Assembly (NCBI RefSeq): GCF_937888285.1
Contig: NZ_CALART010000021.1
Span: forward strand, 1 to 52,595
DNA from: an uncultured Aquimonas sp.
GTDB taxonomy: Bacteria; Pseudomonadota; Gammaproteobacteria; Xanthomonadales; Xanthomonadaceae
DNA length: 52,595 nt
Reading direction: 5' to 3'
Shown: positions 17,282-24,369 of the stretch, in pieces
How the letters are laid out: every line of letters begins with the position of its first letter
Numbering within the stretch: the stretch's first letter is position 1
The notes under the pieces: model-generated
Databases searched by the model: none
Told to the model about the DNA's origin: nothing
What the model saw: only the letters and a program-made list of their open reading frames with translations
Made by a program: the position numbers and the translations under genes

Positions 17282-18946
17282 ATGCGCCTGATCCGCAGCC
17301 CTCTGCGCGTGCTCACCATCCTGCGCGTGGCCCTGCGCTATCGTCTGGATGGCCTGTTGGAAGGCAGCCGCCTGGCCGGGCTGCTGCGGGTGTTGAAGCC
17401 CTTCGTGCCGGCGGCGCGCGGTGCGGCGAAGGAGCTCTCGCGCGGGGCGCGGCTGCGGTTGGCGCTGCAGGATCTGGGGCCGATCTTCGTCAAGTTCGGC
17501 CAGGTGCTGGCGACCCGGCGCGATCTGCTGCCGCCGGACATCGCCGACGAACTCTGCCTTCTGCAGGACCAGGTCGCGCCGTTTCCGGGCGCACTCGCGC
17601 GTGCGGCCATCGAGCGCGAGCTGGGCGGGCGCGTCGAGGACCACTACGCGCGCTTCGACGAAACGCCGCTGGCCTCGGCTTCGATCGCCCAGGTCCACGC
17701 CGCCGAGCTGCCCGATGGTCGCGCGGTGGTGATCAAGGTGCTGCGGCCGGGCATCGCCCAGACCATCGAAGCCGACATCAGCCTGCTGCGCACGATTGCC
17801 TCACTGGCCGAGCGCTTCGGCCCCGACCCGGAACGCACGCGCCCGGCCGAAGTCGTGGACGAGATCGCGCGCTCGCTGCGCGACGAACTCGACCTGCAGC
17901 GCGAGGGCGCCAATGCCTCGGTGCTGCGCCGGCACTTCGAGGGCTCGAAGGACCTCTACGTGCCGCAGGTGTTCTGGGACCTCACCACCGAAGGCGTGCT
18001 GACCCTGGAGCGCGTGCACGGCGTGCGCAGCGACGATCTCGCCGCCATCGAGGCCGCCGGCATCGACCGCCGCGCGCTGGCGGCCAAGGGCGTGCAGCTG
18101 TTCTACACCCAGGTGTTCCGCGACAACTTCTTCCACGCCGACGCGCATGCGGGAAACATCTGGGTCGACACTACCCGCGTCGACGTGCCGCGCTTCATCG
18201 CGCTCGACTTCGGGATCATGGGCGCGCTGCCCGAGATCGACCAGTACTACCTGGCCGAGAACTTCACCGCGATCTTCGAGCGCGACTACCGACGCATCGC
18301 CCAGCTGCATCTGGATGCCGGCTGGATGCCGGGCACGGTGCGCATCGATGAACTCGAAGGCGCGGTGCGCACGGTCTGCGAGCCGTACTTCACGCGGCCG
18401 CTGTCGGAGATCGCACTCGGCGAAGTGCTGCTCAAGCTGTTCAAGGTCGCGCACCAGTACAAGCTGACCATCCAGCCGCAGCTGATCCTGCTGCAGAAGA
18501 CCCTGCTCAACATCGAGGGCCTGGGCCGTCTGCTGGATCCGAAGCTCGACATCTGGGCGGTGGCCAAGCCGGTGCTGGCCGAGATCCTGCGCGAGAAGCG
18601 CAACCCGCAGGCGCTGCTGAAGCGCGCGCGCATGCGCATTCCGCAGATCCTCGCGGCCGCGCCCGAAGTCGCCGAACTCGCGCATGAGTATCTGAAGCAG
18701 GCGGCCAGCGGCCGCGCCGCCCTGCGCCTGCATTCGGACGACCTGAAGCGGCTGGCTGACGCCGCCCAGGCCGGGCACCGGCAGACCGTGTTTGCCGTAC
18801 TTGGCGTCGGCCTGATGCTGCTCAGCGTGGGCGTGCACCTGCTGCCTCCCGTAGGCAAGGACTGGATCGGCACGCCCATCACCGTCTGGCTGGCGGGCAT
18901 CGGTGCCGTCGCTGCCTTTATCGCGGCGTGGCCCCGAAGATCCTGA
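17282..18946 (+). CDS. ubiB: UbiB, ABC1/ADCK atypical kinase of ubiquinone biosynthesis
   Basis: This 554-residue protein supports ubiquinone biosynthesis and acts at the inner membrane. It shows the family's KxGQ motif (FVKFGQVLATRRDLLP, Lys71), the Ala-rich nucleotide loop ASIAQVHAA, IKVLRPGI, and the catalytic HADAHAGN (His285 to Asn292). A later DFG-like segment is present (ALDFGIMG). Two membrane helices end the protein (about 500-550). The start at 17282 matches the N-terminal pattern of known UbiB; the reading frame extends 19 codons further up, but that stretch has no family likeness. In enterobacteria it sits beside ubiE and ubiJ; here it is isolated. Confidence 0.92.
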   Translation: MRLIRSPLRVLTILRVALRYRLDGLLEGSRLAGLLRVLKPFVPAARGAAKELSRGARLRLALQDLGPIFVKFGQVLATRRDLLPPDIADELCLLQDQVAPFPGALARAAIERELGGRVEDHYARFDETPLASASIAQVHAAELPDGRAVVIKVLRPGIAQTIEADISLLRTIASLAERFGPDPERTRPAEVVDEIARSLRDELDLQREGANASVLRRHFEGSKDLYVPQVFWDLTTEGVLTLERVHGVRSDDLAAIEAAGIDRRALAAKGVQLFYTQVFRDNFFHADAHAGNIWVDTTRVDVPRFIALDFGIMGALPEIDQYYLAENFTAIFERDYRRIAQLHLDAGWMPGTVRIDELEGAVRTVCEPYFTRPLSEIALGEVLLKLFKVAHQYKLTIQPQLILLQKTLLNIEGLGRLLDPKLDIWAVAKPVLAEILREKRNPQALLKRARMRIPQILAAAPEVAELAHEYLKQAASGRAALRLHSDDLKRLADAAQAGHRQTVFAVLGVGLMLLSVGVHLLPPVGKDWIGTPITVWLAGIGAVAAFIAAWPRRS

Positions 18947-19058
18947 GCGTCCACGCTCCGTCAGCGCGACCCGTCTGCCTTCCGTCGGAACGTTCGCGCA
19001 GTGCCGGCCGCCGCTGGCACACTCGCGATCCCGCAGGCCCCTGTTCGAGAAAACGTCC

Positions 19059-19616
19059 ATGAACCTGTTGCGCTGCCTTGCCATCACCCTGCTGCTGGCG
19101 ACGACATCCGCTTCCGCCCAGGACAGACCCGTGGACCCGCCCGCCGCGCCGGTGAGCAATCAGCAGCAGGCCGCGCGTGCGGCGTTCATCCGCGAGCGGA
19201 TCGAGGCCCAACGCCGCAACATGCGGCTCAACGCCAGCGGCGAAGTGCGGGTGCTGCGCGAGCCGCTGTTCGACGGCTATGTGCTGGAGTTCGAGCACAA
19301 CCTGGTGTTCGAGGACGTGCGCGAACAGGCCGGCTTCCAGGTGCGCGAGTACGAGCTCGCCCTGCGCCTGGTCGAGCCGCGCGTGGCGATTGCCCAGCTG
19401 ATGCAGCGCCTGCTCGACGCCGGCTTCAAGGTGGAGTCGCCGATCGGCCCACCGGAGGCGCGCGTGCTGCGCTTCTGGCGCCAGGGGCGCTCGGTGCAGG
19501 ACGCCCGCTTCAGCGTGCATGTGGGCGAGCGTGCGCTGTCGGCCACGCCGGATCCGGTCGAGCGCGGCGCCACCGGCGTGCTGATCCTGCGCCTGTACGA
19601 ACGCACGTCGGAGTGA
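19059..19616 (+). CDS. Periplasmic protein of unknown function
   Basis: This 185-residue protein has a clear signal peptide (about 1-20, MNLLRCLAITLLLATTSASA before QDRP). A Gln/Ala-rich helical linker is followed by a compact mixed domain (about 50-185). I do not recognise a family. It is the gene between ubiB and hflKC on the same strand, 112 bp after ubiB and 147 bp before hflK, so it may have its own promoter. The ATG at 19059 is taken because it begins the signal peptide. Confidence 0.65.
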   Translation: MNLLRCLAITLLLATTSASAQDRPVDPPAAPVSNQQQAARAAFIRERIEAQRRNMRLNASGEVRVLREPLFDGYVLEFEHNLVFEDVREQAGFQVREYELALRLVEPRVAIAQLMQRLLDAGFKVESPIGPPEARVLRFWRQGRSVQDARFSVHVGERALSATPDPVERGATGVLILRLYERTSE

Positions 19617-19763
19617 TCCACAGCGACATACGTTTCCGACATCCGGGTCACAGGCGCGCTCGCCGCGCGTCCTGCGCCCGCTGCTTGAGGCGGCCCTCCG
19701 CCGCCGTGACACCCCGCGATCCGTGCGGCCTGTACGCGATCGACTTCGACAAGGAATCGAGCC

Positions 19764-20819
19764 ATGAATGACGCACGCAAGACCGTCGAGAACCTGTTCG
19801 GCGGCGGCCGTTCGCCGCGCGCCGGCGGCGGTGGGGGCGCCCCGCAGATGCCGAAGATCCCCGGCGGCCTGATCGCCTTCGGCGTCGTCGCCATCCTCGC
19901 GCTCTGGGGCGTGGGCAGCGTGTTCTACACGGTGCAGCCCGAGGAGCGTGGCGTGGTCAAGCGCTTCGGCGAGGTGGTCAAGATTGCCGACCCCGGCCTG
20001 CACTTCAAGCTGCCCTTCGGCGTCGACACCGTACAGCTGGTCGCCACCGAGCGGGTGCTCAAGCAGGAGTTCGGCTTCCGCACCACCGGCATTGGCGAAG
20101 ACGGCGCCAGCCAGTACGACCCCAACGACTTCGCCGAGGAGTCACTGATGCTGTCTGGCGACCTCAATATCATCGACGTCGAGTGGGTGGTGCAGTACCG
20201 CATCGCCGACCCGATGAAGTACATCTACTCGATGCGCGAGCCGACCCGCACCCTGCGCGACCTCAGCGAGTCGGTGATGCGCCGCGCGGTCGGCAATCGC
20301 CTGGGCAGCGAGGTGCTGACCACCGCCCGCGTGGAGATCAGCAACCTCGTGCGCGACGAAGTGCAGCAGGCGATGGAGCGCTACGAGACCGGCATCCACA
20401 TCGTCACCGTCGAGCTGCAGGACGTGGTGCCGCCGCGCGCCGTGCAGCCGGCCTTCAACGAGGTGAACGAAGCGCGCCAGGAGCGCGAGCGGATGATCAA
20501 CGAGGCGCAGAAGCAGGCCAACCAGCAGCTGCCGCTGGCCCGCGGCCAGGCCAACCGTGCGATCGCCGAAGCCGAAGGCTATGCCACCGAACGGGTCAAC
20601 CAGGCGCTGGGCGAGACCGCGCGCTTCTCGGCGATCCTCGCCGAGTATCGCAGCGCGCCCGAGGTCACGCGCACGCGCATGTACCTCGAAACCCTCAACG
20701 AAGTGCTGCCCAGGATCGGCAGCGTGGTGGTGCAGCAGAAGGGGCAGATCTCGCCCGTGCCGCTGATCAACCTGCGTGATGCCCAACCCCAGCCCGCCGC
20801 TTCCGGAGACCGTCGATGA
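19764..20819 (+). CDS. hflK: HflK, modulator of FtsH protease
   Basis: HflK and HflC form a large inner-membrane complex that encloses FtsH and restrains its degradation of membrane proteins. This 351-residue protein has a Gly-rich cytoplasmic N-terminus (about 13-35), a membrane helix (about 37-58), and an SPFH/band 7 domain starting at VQPEERGVVKRFGEV. A coiled-coil follows (about 230-290, rich in Q, A, E and R). It is shorter than E. coli HflK, mostly in the N-terminal tail. AAGGA lies 8 nt before the ATG. It overlaps hflC by four bases (ATGA). The usual hfq-hflX neighbours are absent. Confidence 0.93.
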   Translation: MNDARKTVENLFGGGRSPRAGGGGGAPQMPKIPGGLIAFGVVAILALWGVGSVFYTVQPEERGVVKRFGEVVKIADPGLHFKLPFGVDTVQLVATERVLKQEFGFRTTGIGEDGASQYDPNDFAEESLMLSGDLNIIDVEWVVQYRIADPMKYIYSMREPTRTLRDLSESVMRRAVGNRLGSEVLTTARVEISNLVRDEVQQAMERYETGIHIVTVELQDVVPPRAVQPAFNEVNEARQERERMINEAQKQANQQLPLARGQANRAIAEAEGYATERVNQALGETARFSAILAEYRSAPEVTRTRMYLETLNEVLPRIGSVVVQQKGQISPVPLINLRDAQPQPAASGDRR

Positions 20820-21760
20820 AAAGCCCCATCATCCTTGGCGCCATCGCCCTGCTGGGCCTGATCGTGCTGCGCGACGCGACCTTCGTCATCGACCAGGCCG
20901 AGCAGGCCATCCTGGTGCAGTTCGGCGAGCCGATCGGCGAGCCGATCAACGAGCCCGGCCTGCACTTCAAGACGCCCTTCATCCAGGAAGTGCGGCGCTT
21001 CGACAAGCGCCTGCTGGCGTGGGACGGCGACGTCAGCCAGATCCCGACGCTGGGCCGCGAGTTCGTGATCGTCGACACCACCGCCCGCTGGCGCATCGCG
21101 GACCCGCTGCAGTTCATGCGCTCGGTGCGCGATGAGTCCGGCGCGCGCACGCGACTGGACGACATCATCGACTCGGTGGCGCGCGACATCGTCTCGGGCA
21201 CCAACCTCGAGGAGATCGTGCGCTCGCGCGACTGGCAGGTCGACAGCGAGACGGCCGAGGCCGAAGAGGGCGTCGTGCGCGGCGATGTCGATCTCGACAA
21301 GCCCAAGAAGGGCCGCGAGCGGCTGGAGCAGGAGATGCTGGCGGCCGCCTCGCGCCTGATGCCGGAACTCGGCATCGAGCTGGTCGACGTGCGCATCAAG
21401 CGCATCAACTACATCGACAGCGTGCGCCGCCAGGTCGAGACGCGGATGATCGCCGAGCGCCAGTCGATCGCCGAACGCTTCCGCTCCGAGGGCCAGGGCC
21501 GCAGCCAGGAGATCCTGGGCGATATGGAGCGCCAGCTGCGGACCATCCGTTCCGAGGCCGAACGTCAGGCCGCCGAGATCCGCGGCCGCGCCGATGCCGA
21601 AGCGACCCGCATCTACGGCGAGGCCTACGGCGCCGACCCCGAGTTCTATGCTTTCTTCCGCACCCTGGAGAGCTACCGCAACCTCGGTGACAACTCGACC
21701 CTGATGCTGGATTCGGAGTCCGATTTCTTCCGCTATCTGCAGTCGACCCGTCGCCGCTGA
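20816..21760 (+). CDS. hflC: HflC, modulator of FtsH protease
   Basis: This 314-residue partner of HflK has an N-terminal membrane helix (about 4-20) and an SPFH domain starting at VIDQAEQAILVQFGEP. A long charged coiled-coil contains ERQSIAERFRSEGQGRSQEI, and the C-terminal part (YGADPEFYAFFRTLESY) is typical of HflC. A charged insertion (about 143-170, rich in E, D and K) lies where HflC proteins vary. Its start overlaps the hflK stop, so the pair is translationally coupled. A REP composite follows 22 nt after the stop. Confidence 0.93.
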   Translation: MKSPIILGAIALLGLIVLRDATFVIDQAEQAILVQFGEPIGEPINEPGLHFKTPFIQEVRRFDKRLLAWDGDVSQIPTLGREFVIVDTTARWRIADPLQFMRSVRDESGARTRLDDIIDSVARDIVSGTNLEEIVRSRDWQVDSETAEAEEGVVRGDVDLDKPKKGRERLEQEMLAAASRLMPELGIELVDVRIKRINYIDSVRRQVETRMIAERQSIAERFRSEGQGRSQEILGDMERQLRTIRSEAERQAAEIRGRADAEATRIYGEAYGADPEFYAFFRTLESYRNLGDNSTLMLDSESDFFRYLQSTRRR

Positions 21761-21782
21761 GGCGGCGCCGGGTCGACGTGAT

Positions 21783-21960
21783 TCGGGATTCGGGATTCGC
21801 AAGAGCAGGGCGCGGCAAGAGTCATCGCCGCGCCCATAGGGTGGGCCCTGGCCCACCGTGGCCTCCGCGCTCGACCCGGTCCGACCGGCTGCAGTGCCAG
21901 CGCTGACCAGGATAGTGTCCAAACCGGGTAGCGAAGCTAAAGGTGGGCCAGGGCCCACCC
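21783..21960. repeat. Composite REP element, second copy
   Basis: The order is the same as in the element after natB: a GATTCGGGATTCGGGATTCG tract, a hairpin with arms GGGCGCGGC (21808-21816/21827-21835), then an inverted pair of family A palindromes at 21840-21857 and 21942-21959, 84 bp apart. The interior between the pair shares only its ends with the other copies. Confidence 0.8.
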
Positions 21961-22010
21961 TATACGCTTGGCGCAATCTCGACCGCAGCCGGGCCCCGGC
22001 GAATCCCTGC

Positions 22011-22150
22011 CCGGCCCTCGCGCGCAGCGCTCGGGCGTTCGCCGACGCACGCGGCATGCCGCGTAGGCGCGTCGCCTCGCCCGGCCCTCGCGCGCAGCGC
22101 TTGGGCGTTCGCCGACGCACGCGGCATGCCGCGTAAGCGCGTCGCCTCAC
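22011..22150. repeat. Two tandem 70-bp repeats with a 16-bp palindrome
   Basis: Copies at 22011-22080 and 22081-22150 differ at three positions. Each contains ACGCGGCATGCCGCGT, a perfect 16-bp palindrome, near its 3' end. A third copy lies inverted at 29749-29818. The second copy ends 18 nt before the next gene and so forms part of its leader. Confidence 0.85.
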
Positions 22151-22168
22151 CCCCCATCCCGGCCCTCC

Positions 22169-22798
22169 ATGTACACGCCTGCTGCCTTCCGACTCGATGA
22201 ACCCGCCGCACTCGCCCTGATCGACGCGCATCCGCTGGCGACGCTGGTGTGCAGCGATGCCGAGGGCAGCGAGGTGAACCTGCTGCCGCTGCTGCAGGAA
22301 GGGGAGGCGAGCCTGATCGGCCATATCGCCCGGGCGAATCCGCTGTGGCAGCGCTTCGCCGACGGCGCGCGCGTGGTGGCGGTGTTCCGGGGCGCGCAGG
22401 GCTATGTGCATCCGGGCTGGTATCCGGCCAAGCGCGAGCACGGCAAGGTGGTTCCGACCTGGAACTACGAGGCGGTGGTGGTGCACGGGCGGATCTGCTG
22501 GCAGCACGACGCGTCGACCCTGCTGTCGCGCGTGCAGGCGCTGACCCGGCATATGGAAGCGCCGCGCGAGGCGCCCTGGCAGGTGGCGGACGCGCCGGCC
22601 GACTACACCGAGGCCCTGCTGCGGGCCATCGTCGGCCTGCGCATCGACATCGAGCGCATCGAGGCCAAGGCCAAACTCAGCCAGAATCATCCGGCCGCCA
22701 ATCGCGAGGGCGTGATCCTGGGGCTTGTCGATCCGGACGATCCGCATGCCGATCCGGCACTCGCGGCCGCGATGCGCGCGCGCGCTTCGGATCGCTGA
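22169..22798 (+). CDS. FMN-binding negative regulator, PaiB-like
   Basis: This 209-residue protein has a split-barrel, FMN-binding fold. It has the family landmarks MYTPxxF at the N-terminus, GHIARANP, a VFRGAQGYVHPGWYP segment and VPTWNYEAVVVHG. PaiB of Bacillus is named as a negative regulator of sporulation and degradative enzymes; proteobacterial members are more probably flavin-dependent oxidoreductases of unknown substrate. No paiA partner adjoins it. The leader is unusual in consisting of the 70-bp tandem repeat. Confidence 0.88.
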   Translation: MYTPAAFRLDEPAALALIDAHPLATLVCSDAEGSEVNLLPLLQEGEASLIGHIARANPLWQRFADGARVVAVFRGAQGYVHPGWYPAKREHGKVVPTWNYEAVVVHGRICWQHDASTLLSRVQALTRHMEAPREAPWQVADAPADYTEALLRAIVGLRIDIERIEAKAKLSQNHPAANREGVILGLVDPDDPHADPALAAAMRARASDR

Positions 22799-22854
22799 GG
22801 ATTCGCGAGGTTTGTGCACGGCCAAGTCCGCGACCGCGGCAGCGCTCTGAAAAC

Positions 22855-23012
22855 AGGGTGGGCCCTTGCTCAACCGCTCCACATAGGGTGGGCCCTGGCC
22901 CACCATGGCCTGCAGGCTCGCCAAGCCTGCCGATGCTGATCGACGCGTCGTAACGCCTGCGGCGGAGAATTGCCGGGGCGAAACCCTCGCTCATGGTGGG
23001 CCAGGGCCCACC
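22855..23012. repeat. Inverted pair of family A REP palindromes plus a decayed copy
   Basis: Full copies lie at 22887-22904 (plus) and 22995-23012 (inverted), 90 bp apart. A degraded copy (AGGGTGGGCCCTTGCTCAACC split over 22855-22875) stands just upstream. Unlike the two longer composites, the GATTCGGG tract and the GC hairpin are missing. Confidence 0.75.
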
Positions 23013-23136
23013 CTATGCGGATCTCGACACCGAGGCTTGCCTTGGAGGCGTGGCTTGGGAGCCCGCTGCGAAAGCCGGTGCGTCAGGTGACAACGACGGG
23101 TTCCGAACGATTGCCGGATCGGGAGCGCTCCGAGAA

Positions 23137-23217
23137 CGCCCAAACCCCCAAACGCTCCAAACCCCCAAACGCTCCAAACGCTCCAAACGCTCCAAACGCT
23201 CCAAACGCTCCAAACGC
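23137..23217. repeat. 9-bp tandem repeat (minisatellite)
   Basis: The unit AAACGCTCC is repeated about six times in a row, preceded by alternation with an 8-bp variant AAACCCCC. The array runs directly into the TGA of the gene on the minus strand, so copy-number change would alter its 3' untranslated region and not its protein. There are no spacers, so it is not CRISPR. Confidence 0.85.
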
Positions 23218-23652
23218 TCAGCGCCCGAACAGCTTGCCGGCCATGCCCAGCAGGCCGTCCACGCCGCCGGCGGCGTCGAGCAGGCTGCCGCCGCTGCTGG
23301 CCTTGTCGATGATGGCCGGGATGGCGGCTTCGAGGCCCTGGGTCGCGCTGCCGGTGTCGATGCCGAGCTGTCTGGCGAAGTCGCCGATCGCGCCCGAGCC
23401 CAGCACCTGCATCAGCTGTGCGCCGCCGATCGGCGCGTTGGCGCCGTCGCCAAGCCAGCTCTGCGCCAGGCTGGCCAGGCCGCCGCTGCTGAATTTCTGC
23501 ACCAGGCCGGCGAGATCGAGCCGGCCGCTGCCGTCGCCGAGCAGGCCGATGAGCGCCTTCACGACGGCCTCGATCGGCAGGCCCTGGGCCTGCGAGCCGG
23601 CCTGCTTCTGGAAGATCTCCGCGCCCATGCGCAGCACGCTGTTCAAGTCCAT
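23218..23652 (-). CDS. YidB-like (DUF937) protein
   Basis: This 144-residue, Gly/Ala/Leu-rich soluble protein matches the YidB/DUF937 family. It has repeated short helices such as LVQKFSSGGLASLAQSWL and the segment GANAPIGGAQLMQVLG, followed by a Ser/Gly-rich end (KASSGGSLLDAAGG). The family's function is not established. GGGAG lies 7 nt before the ATG; the same GGAGCACCGCC spacing is seen before the small gene at 667. A hairpin (23671-23678/23685-23692, CTCGCCGG) lies in its leader. Confidence 0.85.
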   Translation of the reverse strand: MDLNSVLRMGAEIFQKQAGSQAQGLPIEAVVKALIGLLGDGSGRLDLAGLVQKFSSGGLASLAQSWLGDGANAPIGGAQLMQVLGSGAIGDFARQLGIDTGSATQGLEAAIPAIIDKASSGGSLLDAAGGVDGLLGMAGKLFGR

Positions 23653-23784
23653 GGCGGTGCTCCCTCAGATCTCGCCGGATTGGCCCGGCGAGTGTGGACG
23701 CATGACCTTGAGATCGCCAGCCCGCCTCGCGCGTGGGGCGCTTCACCCTGAAGCCCGAGCTTGCTCGGCGATCGAACGAGAACG

Positions 23785-23814
23785 GACGGCGCCACCGCAA
23801 CGGAGCGCGCCGTC
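23785..23814 (-). terminator. Hairpin after the TlpA-like gene
   Basis: Arms GACGGCG (23785-23791) and CGCCGTC (23808-23814) enclose a 16-nt loop and lie 7 nt past the stop on the minus strand. No clear U-run follows. A second small palindrome CCGAGC-TT-GCTCGG is at 23755-23768. Confidence 0.4.
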
Positions 23815-23820
23815 AGTGGC

Positions 23821-24369
23821 CTACTCGTAGCCCGCCACCCACTCGCGCAGGCTGGCCTCGCTGAAGGCGCCGAACTTGCGCTTGGCGATGCGGCCTTCGG
23901 CGTCGATCAGCACCGAGTAGGGCAGGACCGAATTGGCATTGCCCAGCGTGGTGGACAGATCCACCCGCCCCGGCTGGGCCAGGAACATCGGGAACTCCAC
24001 CGGCAGGTCGCCGAGGAAGCGCTCGACCTCGGCCGGGTCATCCAGGGCGATGCCGATCACCTGCAGGCCGTCGGCGCCGCTGCGCTGGTGCAGCGCATCG
24101 AGCAGGGGCAGCTCTTCGATGCAGGGCGGGCACCAGGTCGCCCAGAAGTTGATCAGCAGCGGGCGGCCGTCGAAGTCGCTGAGCTTGGCCGTGCTGCCGT
24201 CGAGCCTGCGCAGCTCGGCGTCCGGACGCTTGGCGCCTTCTTCGAGCACCACCGTGCCCTGCGGCAGCGGTGGCACGCTGGGCGTTGCGAAGTGCCGGCC
24301 CAGCAGCACGCCGCCGATGCCGCCGACCAGGGCGAAGCCCATGATCACCGCCATCTGTGCGCGCTTCAT
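23821..24369 (-). CDS. TlpA/ResA-type thiol-disulfide reductase
   Basis: This 182-residue membrane-anchored periplasmic thioredoxin-like protein has an N-terminal helix (about 7-24, MGFALVGGIGGVLLG) that anchors it. The redox motif WCPPC has Cys80 and Cys83, within the typical LLINFWATWCPPCIEELP segment. The thioredoxin cis-Pro is present in NSVLPYSVLID. It overlaps dsbD by four bases (ATGA), strong evidence that DsbD supplies its electrons. Its targets may be apocytochromes or other oxidised periplasmic proteins; the sequence does not show which. Confidence 0.9.
   Translation of the reverse strand: MKRAQMAVIMGFALVGGIGGVLLGRHFATPSVPPLPQGTVVLEEGAKRPDAELRRLDGSTAKLSDFDGRPLLINFWATWCPPCIEELPLLDALHQRSGADGLQVIGIALDDPAEVERFLGDLPVEFPMFLAQPGRVDLSTTLGNANSVLPYSVLIDAEGRIAKRKFGAFSEASLREWVAGYE

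Noticed and set aside
22011..22150. CRISPR-like or attachment-site repeat
   Set aside because: Two adjacent 70-bp copies without spacers and no integrase nearby; best described as a tandem intergenic repeat.
23137..23217. CRISPR array
   Set aside because: Units are 9 bp and contiguous with no spacers, and no cas genes are present.
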